From NCBI GenBank assembly GCA_910589145.1, contig CAJUSD010000023.1:1-53119 (forward strand): a stretch of DNA of 53,119 nucleotides. The letters run 5' to 3'. Shown here piece after piece: positions 1 to 8,429 of this stretch. The stretch comes from an uncultured Oscillospiraceae bacterium. GTDB taxonomy: Bacteria; Bacillota; Clostridia; Oscillospirales; Ruminococcaceae. Below the pieces are notes generated by a model. It was not told where the DNA came from. It worked only from the letters and a program-made list of their open reading frames with translations, and did not search any database. Within the stretch, counting starts at the first letter, position 1, and each line of letters starts with the position of its first letter. A program made the translations under genes and the position numbers.

Positions 1-120
1 AATTTTTCGGTGGTCGCGGTTATTCAGGCTGGAGGACAGCACTGGCCGAAATGGATTAAATATTCTACAGTGAATTCCCATCTGTTCCATTGTTTGGTCA
101 TATTTGTAGGGGAGGGTATT
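1..120 (-). other. Inverted piece of cardiolipin synthase coding sequence
   Basis: Read from 120 down to 1 on the minus strand, 40 codons are open with no stop. They include LPYKYDQTMEQMG and then IFNPFRPVLSSSLNNRDHRK, the expected approach to the first HKD motif of a cardiolipin synthase. The FNPF motif is intact here, whereas the plus-strand join at 119-130 reads FKPF. The minus-strand version is therefore probably the genuine sequence, and 1-120 is the native upstream part of the gene in inverted orientation. Confidence 0.75.
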
Positions 121-178
121 TAAGCCATTTCGGCCAGTGCTGTCCTCCAGCCTGAATAACCGCGACCACCGAAAAATT
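1..178. repeat. Fold-back inverted repeat at the window start
   Basis: Bases 1-60 are the reverse complement of 119-178 with one mismatch (A at 55 against G at 124), enclosing a loop of about 58 bp. The repeated segment is coding sequence of the adjacent cardiolipin synthase gene, so it is not a mobile element. The minus strand through the loop continues the same protein upstream, which means the loop lies inverted relative to the gene. A chimeric fold-back join at a contig end explains this best; a real small inversion is less likely. Confidence 0.9.
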
Positions 179-958
179 GTGATTGTTGACGGACATACTG
201 CCTTTACAGGGGGAATAAACCTGGCTGATGAATATATCAATCAATATGAAAAACATGGGCATTGGAAAGATGCAGGGATTATGATAAAAGGGGACGCAGT
301 ATGGAATTTTACCATCATGTTTTTGACTATGTGGAACTTTCTCAATTCAACTGAGGATGATTATGAAAAATACCGTCCCCACATTCACCACCCAGAAAGT
401 TTTCATGAAGACGGTTTCTTTACTCCCTATTGCGACAGTCCCATAGACGGGGAACCTGTTGGAGAACAAGTTTATCTTAATGCCATTTCCAGGGCACAAA
501 AATACATTTATATTGAAACCCCTTATTTAATTATGGATAATGAAACGGTTACTGCCCTTCGCCTGGCTGCCAAAAGCGGAGTTGATGTGCGGATTATTAC
601 TCCTGGGGTTGCAGATAAGTGGTATGTTCATACAATGACTCGCGCTTACTACCCATTGTTAATTGAAAGCGGCGTTCATATATATGAATACACACCGGGA
701 TTTATTCATTCTAAAGTGGTTGCTGTGGATGACGAAATTGGGATTGTAGGTACAATTAACTTAGACTACCGCAGTTTATATTTGCATTTTGAGTGCGCAG
801 TATGGATGTATCAAACACAGGCAATTTTAGATGCAAAACAGGACTTTTTGGATACATTGAAGTTGTGCCGGAAAATTACCTTGGAAGATTGCAGGGCTGT
901 GAAATGGCCTGTCAGATTTATGCGTATGATTATGAGGGTTTTCTCCCCTTTAATGTGA
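137..958 (+). CDS. cls: Cardiolipin synthase, N-terminally truncated
   Basis: C-terminal 273 residues of a phospholipase D superfamily cardiolipin synthase, a membrane enzyme that condenses two phosphatidylglycerols into cardiolipin. Both catalytic HKD motifs are present: HRKIVIVDGHTAFTGG near residues 11-26 and HSKVVAVDDEIGIVGT near 193-208. The family is usually about 480-510 aa with two N-terminal membrane helices, so roughly 200 residues are missing. Coding similarity runs back to about 119 in this frame and then breaks at the fold-back; a stop lies at 107. The GTG at 137 is only the first available start codon and probably not a real one. A strong terminator follows the stop at once, so the gene is not part of the pst operon. 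Confidence 0.9.
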   Translation: MLSSSLNNRDHRKIVIVDGHTAFTGGINLADEYINQYEKHGHWKDAGIMIKGDAVWNFTIMFLTMWNFLNSTEDDYEKYRPHIHHPESFHEDGFFTPYCDSPIDGEPVGEQVYLNAISRAQKYIYIETPYLIMDNETVTALRLAAKSGVDVRIITPGVADKWYVHTMTRAYYPLLIESGVHIYEYTPGFIHSKVVAVDDEIGIVGTINLDYRSLYLHFECAVWMYQTQAILDAKQDFLDTLKLCRKITLEDCRAVKWPVRFMRMIMRVFSPLM

Positions 959-959
959 T

Positions 960-997
960 AAAAGCATATGCCCTATATATAGGGCATATGCTTTTTT
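960..997 (+). terminator. Intrinsic terminator after cls
   Basis: Perfect stem AAAAGCATATGCCCTA / TAGGGCATATGCTTTT with a 4-nt TATA loop, followed by a short T run. It begins two bases after the cls stop and separates that gene from pstS. Confidence 0.88.
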
Positions 998-1140
998 ATT
1001 GGGAGTGCTGTTTTTCAATGCAGTTACATAAGATTGAACTGACACTCCACACAGCTAAAGCCAGAGGGTCCTCCACTGCCTTCCACCTGTATTGCAGGCA
1101 CAGCCCCTCATTTGTTCTATTGAAAGAGAGGCGCAAATCA

Positions 1141-1956
1141 ATGAAAATTAACAAATTAACAGCATCTGTTATTCTATTTATCATACTTTTTGCAACAGGC
1201 TGCCATAAAGGAAACTCTCCCCAAACAGTTGTTACTTTATCTGGTTCAACCTCAATGGAGGAAGTCATTCAAGCATTAAGCGAAGGATTTACGGAACAGA
1301 ACCCTGATATAGCTGTTATACCACAGTTCAGCGGTTCCAGCCAAGGGATACGCGATGCAGCAGAGGGCAAGGCAGATATTGGAATATCCTCCCGCGAGCT
1401 GTATGCAGGAGAAAAAGCCTCTTTGGACGCTGTAACAGTAGCAGTTGATGGTATTGCTGTTATTGTCCATCCAGATAACCCTATAACAGATTTAACTTTC
1501 CAGCAGCTATCAGATATTTACACTGGAAACATACGAAATTGGAAAGAAGCGGGTGGGACAGATTCCCCTATTGTTGTAATTGGCAGAGATACTGCTTCAG
1601 GAACCCGAACCGCATTTGAAGAGCTTTTAGGGATATCTGGGCAATGTACATATGGACAGGAAAAGGATTCTTCCGGCGGAATTAAAATTGCAGTAGAAGC
1701 AACGCCTGAAGCTATTGGTTATGTTTCACTGGAAGCTGCAGACGCAAATAAGAAAACAAAAAAGATTTCTCTTGAAGGAGTAGAAGCCTCTGAGGAAAAA
1801 ATACATTCTGGGGAATATTTCTTGTCACGTCCGCTGCTTATGGTGACAAGAAAAGGGGAACAGCTCCAACCGGAAGCACAGCTGTTTCTGGATTACGTAT
1901 TAAGCGGTGAGGGACAGGAAATCATCCAATCTCAAAGTTTAATTCCTATAACGTAA
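1141..1956 (+). CDS. pstS: Phosphate ABC transporter substrate-binding lipoprotein PstS
   Basis: 271-aa periplasmic-type phosphate-binding protein anchored outside the membrane. The N-terminus is a signal sequence ending in a lipobox with Cys21 (FATGC). The phosphate loop TLSGSTS lies at residues 32-38, and GRDTASGTR near 147-155 is the second conserved phosphate-contact region. An open frame runs upstream to 793, but the ATG at 1141 is preferred because a lipoprotein signal begins there and a GAGAGG sequence precedes it. It heads pstSCAB, with pstC starting 26 bp later. No clear Pho box was seen in 1000-1140. Confidence 0.93.
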   Translation: MKINKLTASVILFIILFATGCHKGNSPQTVVTLSGSTSMEEVIQALSEGFTEQNPDIAVIPQFSGSSQGIRDAAEGKADIGISSRELYAGEKASLDAVTVAVDGIAVIVHPDNPITDLTFQQLSDIYTGNIRNWKEAGGTDSPIVVIGRDTASGTRTAFEELLGISGQCTYGQEKDSSGGIKIAVEATPEAIGYVSLEAADANKKTKKISLEGVEASEEKIHSGEYFLSRPLLMVTRKGEQLQPEAQLFLDYVLSGEGQEIIQSQSLIPIT

Positions 1957-1982
1957 AAAGTGCGGCAAAGGGGTGCTGAATT

Positions 1983-2981
1983 TTGGTAAAATATGTCTCC
2001 CAGCCTAGTGTAAAAGAGAGTGCCTCCATTACAGCAGAAAATTTGAAATCCTGCGGAAATTCCCTTTTTACCAATACCAGAAGCATCTATTATTTATGGG
2101 ATATTCTGATGTATTGGATTTTTACCTTTTGTGGGATTTCTGCTGTAGCCGCCGTATTGGGAATTTCTATCTATATGGTTCTTGCAGGCATACCTGCTAT
2201 TCAGAAAATCGGGCTAATAAAATTTCTATTTGGAATCAGTTGGAACCCTGCATCTTCCCAACCATCCTTTGGAATTTTTCCAATGATCCTTTCTTCTGTT
2301 GTGGGGACGCTGTTTTCAGTATTCCTTGCAGTGCCTATTGGAGTGCTTACAGCGGTTTTTTTATCAGAACTTTCCCCAAAATGGATTTACCGATCTGTCC
2401 GCCCTGCAATCGAACTGATGTCTGGAATCCCTTCTGTTATTTACGGGTTGCTTGGGGCAATCCTCTTAACACCATTGGTGCGGAGATTGGAAAACTTCTT
2501 CTTTCGGGCAAGCGTTTCCCATACGTTTACAGGCGGTGCAAACCTGCTTTCTGCTGTGATTGTTTTGGCGGTTATGATACTTCCCACTGTAATCCATATC
2601 AGTGAAATTTCAATTCAGGCTGTTCCAGGAGAACTTCGGGAAGCTTCCCTAGCTTTGGGAGCCACAAAAATGGAAACAATTTTTAAGGTTGTCCTTCCCG
2701 CTGCAAGGCCGGGAATTTTGTCGGGGGCAGTATTAGGGATTGGCCGGGCAGTTGGGGAGGCCATGGCAGTTATGATGGTTTCCGGCAATACAGTAAATCT
2801 TCCTTTGCCCTTTCACAGCGTCCGCTTTTTGACAACCGGGATTGTAACAGAAATGGGCTACTCCAGCGGGCTCCATCGCCAGGCCCTGTTTTCCATTGGA
2901 CTTGTGTTATTTGTATTTATCCTGTTTTTAAATCTTTTCCTAGAATCCACGCTGAAAAGGGGAGGCAGCTCTAATGTCTGA
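1983..2981 (+). CDS. pstC: Phosphate ABC transporter permease PstC
   Basis: 332-aa inner-membrane permease of the high-affinity phosphate importer, with about six hydrophobic helices. The cytoplasmic coupling loop that contacts the ATPase is visible as EASLALGATKMETIF followed by GIGRAVGEAMAV. The start is a TTG at 1983, preceded by AGGGGTG at suitable spacing; no in-frame ATG fits better. The end overlaps pstA by 8 nt, so translation is likely coupled. The roughly 45-residue N-terminal cytoplasmic stretch before the first helix is somewhat long for PstC. Confidence 0.94.
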   Translation: MVKYVSQPSVKESASITAENLKSCGNSLFTNTRSIYYLWDILMYWIFTFCGISAVAAVLGISIYMVLAGIPAIQKIGLIKFLFGISWNPASSQPSFGIFPMILSSVVGTLFSVFLAVPIGVLTAVFLSELSPKWIYRSVRPAIELMSGIPSVIYGLLGAILLTPLVRRLENFFFRASVSHTFTGGANLLSAVIVLAVMILPTVIHISEISIQAVPGELREASLALGATKMETIFKVVLPAARPGILSGAVLGIGRAVGEAMAVMMVSGNTVNLPLPFHSVRFLTTGIVTEMGYSSGLHRQALFSIGLVLFVFILFLNLFLESTLKRGGSSNV

Positions 2982-3846
2982 TAAGTTCTCCCGTCATAAA
3001 CATTTACCTGATGCAGTGGCAAAAGTTGCTGTGACTCTCTGTTTTGCTTTTACAATCACCGTCTTAGCGTCAATGCTCTTTTATATCATCATTCGGGGAA
3101 TCTCAAAAATCCGTTTTTCCTTTCTATTCAGCCAGCCAAGTCCTCTAAAGGGCACATATGGAATCTTTCCAGGTATCATTAATACTTTGTATATTATTGT
3201 ACTTACGCTAACCATCGCCGCTCCCATTGGAATAGGAGCGGCGATTTACCTTAACGAATATGCAGGAACTTCCCGGAAATTTGCCAAAATAGTTCGTCTA
3301 ATTGACTTTACAATCGAAACACTGTCAGGAATTCCCTCTATTGTTTATGGGCTGTTTGGGGCTGTATTTTTTGGGGAAACCCTGAAACTGGGTTATTCGA
3401 TTTTAACTGGTTCCCTGACTTTATCCCTTATGGTTCTTCCGATTGTCATTCGTACCAGCCAGGAAGCCCTGCGTACTGTCCCCCAAAGTTATCGCGAGGG
3501 CTCTTTGGGATGTGGAGCCACCAAATGGTATATGATTTGGACTGTCGTTCTGCCTTGTGCCAAAAAGGGTCTTACTGCTTCTGTTCTTTTGGCGGTGGGG
3601 AGAATTACAGGGGAATCTGCCGCGCTCCTTTTTACGGCGGGGGCGGTTTCCCGCTTGCCGGAAAACTGGCTTACCCATCCTCTATCTTCCGGCGCTACGC
3701 TGACCGTCCAAATGTATTTTGGCGTTTCCAGCGGAAAGTATATTGATGAAGCTTTTGGAATTGCTTTTGTGCTGGCATTTATCCTTTTAGGGATTTATTT
3801 CCTTTCAGATTTTTTAACCAGACAGATTCATAATAAGAAAGGATAA
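2974..3846 (+). CDS. pstA: Phosphate ABC transporter permease PstA
   Basis: 290-aa second permease of the phosphate importer, forming the transmembrane channel with PstC. About six hydrophobic segments are present. The coupling loop reads EGSLGCGATKWYMIW, followed by AVGRITGESAALLFTAG. The ATG at 2974 sits 5-6 nt after GGGGAGGCAG and lies inside the end of pstC. pstB follows after 3 bp. Length and motif order are normal for the family. Confidence 0.94.
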   Translation: MSDKFSRHKHLPDAVAKVAVTLCFAFTITVLASMLFYIIIRGISKIRFSFLFSQPSPLKGTYGIFPGIINTLYIIVLTLTIAAPIGIGAAIYLNEYAGTSRKFAKIVRLIDFTIETLSGIPSIVYGLFGAVFFGETLKLGYSILTGSLTLSLMVLPIVIRTSQEALRTVPQSYREGSLGCGATKWYMIWTVVLPCAKKGLTASVLLAVGRITGESAALLFTAGAVSRLPENWLTHPLSSGATLTVQMYFGVSSGKYIDEAFGIAFVLAFILLGIYFLSDFLTRQIHNKKG

Positions 3847-3849
3847 TAT

Positions 3850-4632
3850 ATGGAAGGTCATTTTATAATTGAAGATTTTAACCTTTGGTACGGGGACCCG
3901 TCCCACAAAACCCGTGGAACTCATGCATTAAAGCACATTTCCATTGAAATTCAAAAAAAAGAAGTCCTTGCTTTGATTGGGCCGTCGGGCTGCGGAAAGT
4001 CTACCTTTCTACGTTCTCTAAACCGTATGAACGATTTTATTGACGGAATCGAAACATCAGGAAAAATTCTGCTTGACCAGCAGGACATATATTCCCCTAA
4101 GACAGATGTTGCTTTGCTTAGGAAAAAGGTTGGTATGGTATTTCAAAAACCAAATCCTTTTCCTATGAGTATTTATGACAACGTGGCTTACGGGCCGAAA
4201 ATTCATGGGATACGGGCTAAATCCCAACTGGACGGCATTGTAGAAACAGCTCTGAAAGCAGCAGCTCTTTGGGATGAGGTTTCAGACAGGCTGAAAAAAC
4301 CAGCGCTGGGTCTGTCAGGAGGCCAGCAGCAGCGGTTATGTATTGCCAGGGCTTTAGCAGTTGGGCCTGAAGTTTTACTGATGGATGAGCCTACCAGCGC
4401 GCTGGATCCTGTTTCTACAAACAAAATTGAATCCTTAATTTGCAGGTTAAAAACCAGGTATACTTGGATTATTGTCACCCACAACATGGGGCAGGCTAGC
4501 AGGATTTCAGACAAAACCGCCTTTTTTCTGTCCGGGGAGCTGGTGGAATCCGGCCTGACAACACAACTATTCCATATGCCAAAGGACAAAAGGCTGGAGA
4601 GTTATATTACAGGAAATTTTAACTTTACATAA
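3850..4632 (+). CDS. pstB: Phosphate ABC transporter ATP-binding protein PstB
   Basis: 260-aa cytoplasmic ATPase powering PstCA. Walker A GPSGCGKST is at residues 44-52, the Q-loop region is QKPNPFPMS, the ABC signature LSGGQQQR is near 155-162, and Walker B LLMDEPTSALD is near 175-185, with the switch His in VTHNM. AAAGGA precedes the ATG. The operon ends here: phoU, commonly the next gene, is absent, and the following gene is on the other strand. No convincing terminator was found in 4633-4682. Confidence 0.95.
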   Translation: MEGHFIIEDFNLWYGDPSHKTRGTHALKHISIEIQKKEVLALIGPSGCGKSTFLRSLNRMNDFIDGIETSGKILLDQQDIYSPKTDVALLRKKVGMVFQKPNPFPMSIYDNVAYGPKIHGIRAKSQLDGIVETALKAAALWDEVSDRLKKPALGLSGGQQQRLCIARALAVGPEVLLMDEPTSALDPVSTNKIESLICRLKTRYTWIIVTHNMGQASRISDKTAFFLSGELVESGLTTQLFHMPKDKRLESYITGNFNFT

Positions 4633-4682
4633 TATCGTGGCAGGTTCGATGGAAAGGGCCTTTTTAATTTTAGGCTGTTCCT

Positions 4683-5375
4683 TTATTTTTCCGAGGGGCT
4701 TCCTCCTAATGGGATTACATTTTGAAAAACAGCGGTATGATTCGGCGGAAACTTCTTGTCCAAATGGTAACAGCCAAAATACCACTGTTTAAACCTACAT
4801 TCCCTGCTAACCTGGTCAAAAAAGAGATTTAAATGATTCACAAAAGCTGTTCCCTCTTCTCTCTCTACATTTTTCAACAATGCAGCAGGGCAATCGTGGG
4901 AAATGATAAAATCCACTACATCCCGGTATTCTGTCAAACGCTCACGGGCAGCAATTAATTCTTGCGGCGAAGGCATTTCCTGTTCCCACCAAGAACCATT
5001 TGCGTCCCGTTCCTCCATATCCTGGCTCTCCCCGCCTCCAACAGCAAAAATAAAATTCCCATCAATTTTAAAAACAAACCCACGGCACAACTGAATAAGG
5101 TTTTCCTGCATTTTTCTAACCTTGCCTCCGCACCAATCCTCTTGTGGAATTTGCTCCAGCATATTAAGGTTATCATGAGTACCTTCTACAAAGAGGATTG
5201 TATATTTCCGTTTTGAAAGCCATTTCCTTGCTTTCCGTTCCGCCTTGCTGTCATTCCAAAAAAAACCTAAATCCCCGCAAACAATCAAAAAATCCCCTTT
5301 TTTCAATCGTTTGGCAATTGATTTACTTTTGAAACGCTCCAAATCCCCATGGGTATCCCCTGTAACATAAATCAT
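4683..5375 (-). CDS. Metallophosphoesterase family protein
   Basis: 230-aa calcineurin-like metallophosphoesterase, substrate unknown, no signal peptide. Metal-site motifs are GDTHGD (residues 6-11), CGDLG (33-37) and SHD (159-161). Two motifs differ from the usual pattern: the central GNH(E/D) reads GTHD at 65-68, losing the usual Asn, and the final GHxH reads GCYH at 201-204, losing one metal-type His. A second phosphatase in this window (43463-44185) also lacks its terminal-motif His. Stand-alone gene convergent with pstB. It may have altered metal occupancy or reduced activity. Confidence 0.8.
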   Translation of the reverse strand: MIYVTGDTHGDLERFKSKSIAKRLKKGDFLIVCGDLGFFWNDSKAERKARKWLSKRKYTILFVEGTHDNLNMLEQIPQEDWCGGKVRKMQENLIQLCRGFVFKIDGNFIFAVGGGESQDMEERDANGSWWEQEMPSPQELIAARERLTEYRDVVDFIISHDCPAALLKNVEREEGTAFVNHLNLFFDQVSRECRFKQWYFGCYHLDKKFPPNHTAVFQNVIPLGGSPSEK

Positions 5376-5623
5376 CCTGATTCAATCCTCCCATTGTTTC
5401 AATCCATATTAAAATAACAGAGTACAATGATATCTTAAAAGGCGCTTAAATTGACCTTGTTTTACGCAGCTTTTTTCTCCTTATAGATAGGATAGAGAAT
5501 CCTTATGTATTTTGTTGAAAAAAACGTAAGAAAAAGACTTACAAAAATGTAGATTTCAGCAGAAAAATAAGGTAAGATAATAAAAGCCGAATAAATACGG
5601 CAAAATGAAAGGGGGCAAAATAA

Positions 5624-6229
5624 TTGGTACGAAATATGGTATTTGATATGGGCCGGGTTATGCTGCAATTTGATCCATCCTATATTGCAGGCCATTTCGT
5701 AGCGGAAGCAGATGTGGAACAGTTCTCAGAAAAAATATTTTGCAGTGCATGCTGGGATTCCCTGGACCGGGGGACAATTACCATTCCACAGGCCAGGGAG
5801 GTTATCCGCCGCACCCTGCCGGAACGTCTGCTTCCTAATCTCGATCAGGCTTTACAGGAATGGTATCATTTTGTTCTGCCATTAGAAGGGATGGAACAGA
5901 TTGTCCGGGGATTAAAGTCAGCGGGTTATTCCATCTTTCTTTTGACAAATGCAAATGAACAGTTTAAATTGTATCAGGAAACTGTTCCAGCCTGGGATTG
6001 TTTCAGCGGGCTTTTAGTGTCCTCTGACTATAAGCTGCTTAAACCTGAACCAGCAATTTATCAGGCTTTGGCAGAAAAATATGGATTGTCCCTGCCGGAA
6101 TGTCTTTTTATTGATGACAGAGAGGAAAATGTCGCAGGGGCGCAGGCTGTAGGGATGGAGGCAATCCAGTTTACCAGTCCTTCAGAATTACACCGCATAC
6201 TGGTAGAAAAGGGGTTTTTGCCAGAATAA
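5624..6229 (+). CDS. HAD family hydrolase (HAD-IA phosphatase)
   Basis: 201-aa haloacid dehalogenase superfamily protein, probably a small-molecule phosphatase. Motif I is FDMGRV with nucleophile Asp8; the usual second Asp is Gly10, as in the YihX-like DxGNV branch. Motif II is LLTNAN (Thr108), motif III Lys140 in LKPEP, motif IV FIDDREEN (Asp164/165). An all-alpha cap lies between motifs I and II. The start is a TTG at 5624 about 9 nt after GGGGG; ATG codons a few residues later would cut into motif I. The next gene, a PAS protein, follows in 38 bp on the same strand. Confidence 0.85.
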   Translation: MVRNMVFDMGRVMLQFDPSYIAGHFVAEADVEQFSEKIFCSACWDSLDRGTITIPQAREVIRRTLPERLLPNLDQALQEWYHFVLPLEGMEQIVRGLKSAGYSIFLLTNANEQFKLYQETVPAWDCFSGLLVSSDYKLLKPEPAIYQALAEKYGLSLPECLFIDDREENVAGAQAVGMEAIQFTSPSELHRILVEKGFLPE

Positions 6230-6267
6230 CTTGATACTTACTAAATTTTTAAAAGGGGAACAGCCGT

Positions 6268-6618
6268 ATGGAATTAGGAAAAGAGCAGATTTTAAGCAGT
6301 ATCCTGGACAGCCTTCCTTATCGAGTCGTGTTCGTAGATACCAACCATATCATCCGGTATATGAACCGTGAAGCTAAATACCATTACTACCAAGTCCGCG
6401 GTTACAGCGACCTGATTGGACATTCTATTTTCGAGTGCCACAATGAAAAATCAAAGGAAGCTTTAATTGCTGCTGTAGAAAAGCTGAAAAAACATGGAAA
6501 TGAAATTTATCTTGGGGTCAGCGTCCGCAATGAGCGGAAATATATCAACCCTGTCCGCAACGAACAAGGGGAATTAATCGGATATTTTGAACGGTTTGAA
6601 ATGAACCTGCAAAAGTAA
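6268..6618 (+). CDS. Single PAS-domain protein
   Basis: 116-aa cytoplasmic protein consisting almost entirely of one PAS fold: an N-terminal helix, SLPYRVVFVDTNHIIRYMN for the first strands, then the helical region with IGHSIFECHNEKS and the C-terminal strands. No kinase, HTH or other output domain is attached, so it may act through a partner. The Cys-His pair in FECHNEKS resembles the PAS domain of DUF438-type proteins and could bind a ligand or metal, which is inference. AGGGG precedes the ATG. Probably co-transcribed with the HAD gene; a strong hairpin follows the stop. Confidence 0.72.
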   Translation: MELGKEQILSSILDSLPYRVVFVDTNHIIRYMNREAKYHYYQVRGYSDLIGHSIFECHNEKSKEALIAAVEKLKKHGNEIYLGVSVRNERKYINPVRNEQGELIGYFERFEMNLQK

Positions 6619-6634
6619 CTGAACTCTCCAAATA

Positions 6635-6673
6635 GAAACGCCGTAGGATATAAACCGCGTCCTGCGGCGTTTC
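6635..6673 (+). terminator. Hairpin after the PAS gene
   Basis: Stem GAAACGCCGtAGGA / TCCTgCGGCGTTTC enclosing an 11-nt loop, 16 bp after the PAS stop codon. The T run after it is poor, so termination is likely but not certain. Confidence 0.6.
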
Positions 6674-6680
6674 GTATTGT

Positions 6681-6845
6681 GTCGATAAAGTAAATTTGCG
6701 GGAGCAACCTAAAATGAATACAGGCTGGAGCGAATTAAAAAGGTTTGAAGGTCCAGGGAACTTTCCTAAAAAGTTCCCTGGTCGCCCTCCGCAGAGGGCG
6801 AAATACCCCAGCTTGCTAAAAGCCAGCATAAACTGTACCTAAAAG
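6681..6845 (-). repeat. Composite intergenic repeat, copy A
   Basis: One of about eight related non-coding copies in this window, inverted relative to the copy at 41665-41800. Shared parts are GATAAAGTAAATTTGCGGG at one end, AATTAAAAAGGTTT in the middle and CGAAATACCCCAGCTTGCT at the other end. Between the conserved parts sit two copy-specific hairpins, CCAGGGAACT/AGTTCCCTGG and CGCCCTC/GAGGGCG. No open frame of interest. It fills most of the 449-bp gap 6619-7067. Confidence 0.7.
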
Positions 6846-6868
6846 ACAGATATCTAAAGTCTTGGAAT

Positions 6869-6950
6869 AATCCCGCCATTTTCTTTAGCGGGGGGTGACA
6901 GGCAAAAAGTTTAGATCAGCTTCCGCGGGGCATATATGGCGGGATTTTTT
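6869..6950 (+). ncRNA. Long-stem structured element ending in poly-T
   Basis: An 11-bp perfect stem AATCCCGCCAT / ATGGCGGGATT closes about 60 nt of GC-rich sequence and is followed directly by TTTTTT. It could be a terminator, the 3' part of a structured RNA, or both. The interior contains AGCGG and CCGC segments able to form an inner stem. It was not matched to a known riboswitch. Similar outer-stem-plus-T arrangements occur at 41528-41617 and 43207-43297. Nothing else was recognised in 6951-7067. Confidence 0.35.
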
Positions 6951-7067
6951 CCTGAAGGTTTTCTCCTGCAGCCAGCGAACAGCCAACGGCTGCTAAGATG
7001 GCGTCCCTAATACCGAAAGCCATAGAACCGAGAGCAGTGTTTCGCCGAACTCAGAACTTACGTTAAA

Positions 7068-8411
7068 TTAACTTTCAGGGGGTGGTTCATCTGTATCTCC
7101 AGGGTCTTCCGTCATCGGTTTTTCCTGCAAATATGTCTCTCCAATAACCTCCTCCAGCATACCCCATATATAATCTACAGAGAAATTAGGATAATTTCTC
7201 CGTACCCCATGAAATTCTGCTAATTCTTCGGTATATTCGCTAAGGGGATATAAACTTAAATTCTTTTGCCAGGCAGTTTCATAATGTGTGACAACCGGTG
7301 TGAGGGAAGGCTGCCCAATGGAAATTTCCCCTGTTCCCATATTTTTATATATTGTAAAGTCCAAAATGCCTCCAACTAAATTATCCGCTGCATCCTGAGC
7401 AGAAATGAAGTTTCCGAGGCTGTATATAACATATCCCTGCCGTTCTCCATTAGTAGAGGTTATGGACTCAACAGGCTGAAGCACATGGGGATGGGTTCCT
7501 AAAATAATATCTGCACCCCAATCAAACATCTTCTGCGCCAGATCTCTCTGGGCATCCGTTACCTCATGGCTGTTCTCAATCCCCCAATGAACTGATACAA
7601 TTACTACATCTGCTGTCTGGTCCGCTGCCTGAATCTGATTTTTTATTGTTTCAGTATCATTGGTATATATAATTTTATTTTCAGCGGCAGAAGGTAATTT
7701 CAGGCCGTTGGTATGCTCTGTAAACGCCACCAGAGCAAGGGAAATCCCGTTTTTCTCCATAACGCGGACATGATTCATATCATTCTCGTCCCGAAAAAGC
7801 CCGGTTACTAAAAAATCCTCTCCAAGCCCCTCTTTATTCTCCCAATAATCCAGAGTAGCGTTAATCCCCTTTACGCCTTTGTCTAAAGCGTGATTATTTG
7901 AGTGGGAAAAAAGATTAAATCCTAGCTCCAACATTGTATCCCCAACCTCTGTAGGGGAATTGAACATGGGATAAGAAGATGGTTCAAATACTTCAGAGGC
8001 TAACAGCGTTTCCTGGTTGATAAATGCAAAATCTGCTCCTTCCAGCAGTTCAGCAATTTTCTCATAGGCGGGATAAAAATCATACGCCTGTCCATTTGAA
8101 GCCCTATTTTGTGCTTGAATATAAATGGTATTGTGAATCAGGTTGTCCCCTACTGCTTTAAGAGTAACAGAGGAAATTGTTTCCTCTGGCTCCGATGAAG
8201 AATTTTCCAGTTCATTGTTGGACAATGGATCATCCTTTTCAGATGGTTTGGAAGAAGAAATAGAACTTTTATCTTTTTTCGAGGAAGAAGTTTGATGCCT
8301 TTGTTCCAACTCCCTTAGTACTTCTTCAGGAACTTCCCTGGTGCAGCCTGCTGCCGTAAGTCCTAAACAAAAACAGACGGCCAGAGTTGCTGCCAGAAAA
8401 CGTTTTTTCAT
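7068..8411 (-). CDS. CapA-family lipoprotein (PGA_cap domain)
   Basis: 447-aa secreted lipoprotein with lipobox Cys23 (TAAGC), then a Lys/Ser/Glu-rich spacer (about 35-80) and a CapA/PGA_cap metallophosphatase-like domain (about 82-380). Domain motifs include AVGDNLIHN, HSNNHALDKG, VSVHWGIE and GTHPHVLQP. CapA of Bacillus takes part in poly-gamma-glutamate synthesis and export, but no capBC genes are present here, so the role is more likely general envelope metabolism. The start lies 18 bp after the stop of the upstream DUF3810 gene on the same strand, indicating an operon. The tail after the domain is acidic and Pro-rich. Confidence 0.85.
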   Translation of the reverse strand: MKKRFLAATLAVCFCLGLTAAGCTREVPEEVLRELEQRHQTSSSKKDKSSISSSKPSEKDDPLSNNELENSSSEPEETISSVTLKAVGDNLIHNTIYIQAQNRASNGQAYDFYPAYEKIAELLEGADFAFINQETLLASEVFEPSSYPMFNSPTEVGDTMLELGFNLFSHSNNHALDKGVKGINATLDYWENKEGLGEDFLVTGLFRDENDMNHVRVMEKNGISLALVAFTEHTNGLKLPSAAENKIIYTNDTETIKNQIQAADQTADVVIVSVHWGIENSHEVTDAQRDLAQKMFDWGADIILGTHPHVLQPVESITSTNGERQGYVIYSLGNFISAQDAADNLVGGILDFTIYKNMGTGEISIGQPSLTPVVTHYETAWQKNLSLYPLSEYTEELAEFHGVRRNYPNFSVDYIWGMLEEVIGETYLQEKPMTEDPGDTDEPPPES

Positions 8412-8429
8412 ACTTTTTTCACTCTCCGG

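Noticed and set aside
793..1140. Upstream extension of the pstS frame, overlapping cls
   Set aside because: The frame is open but overlaps cls and its terminator; the lipoprotein signal and ribosome binding site place the start at 1141.
1010..1140. Pho box for the pst operon
   Set aside because: No convincing direct repeats of TTAACA type were found upstream of pstS.
996..1268. 90-aa minus-strand frame opposite pstS
   Set aside because: Antisense to a confident gene, no motif and no ribosome binding site.
5462..5695. 77-aa hydrophobic minus-strand frame
   Set aside because: Overlaps the start of the HAD gene on the other strand; composition reflects AT-rich leader DNA.
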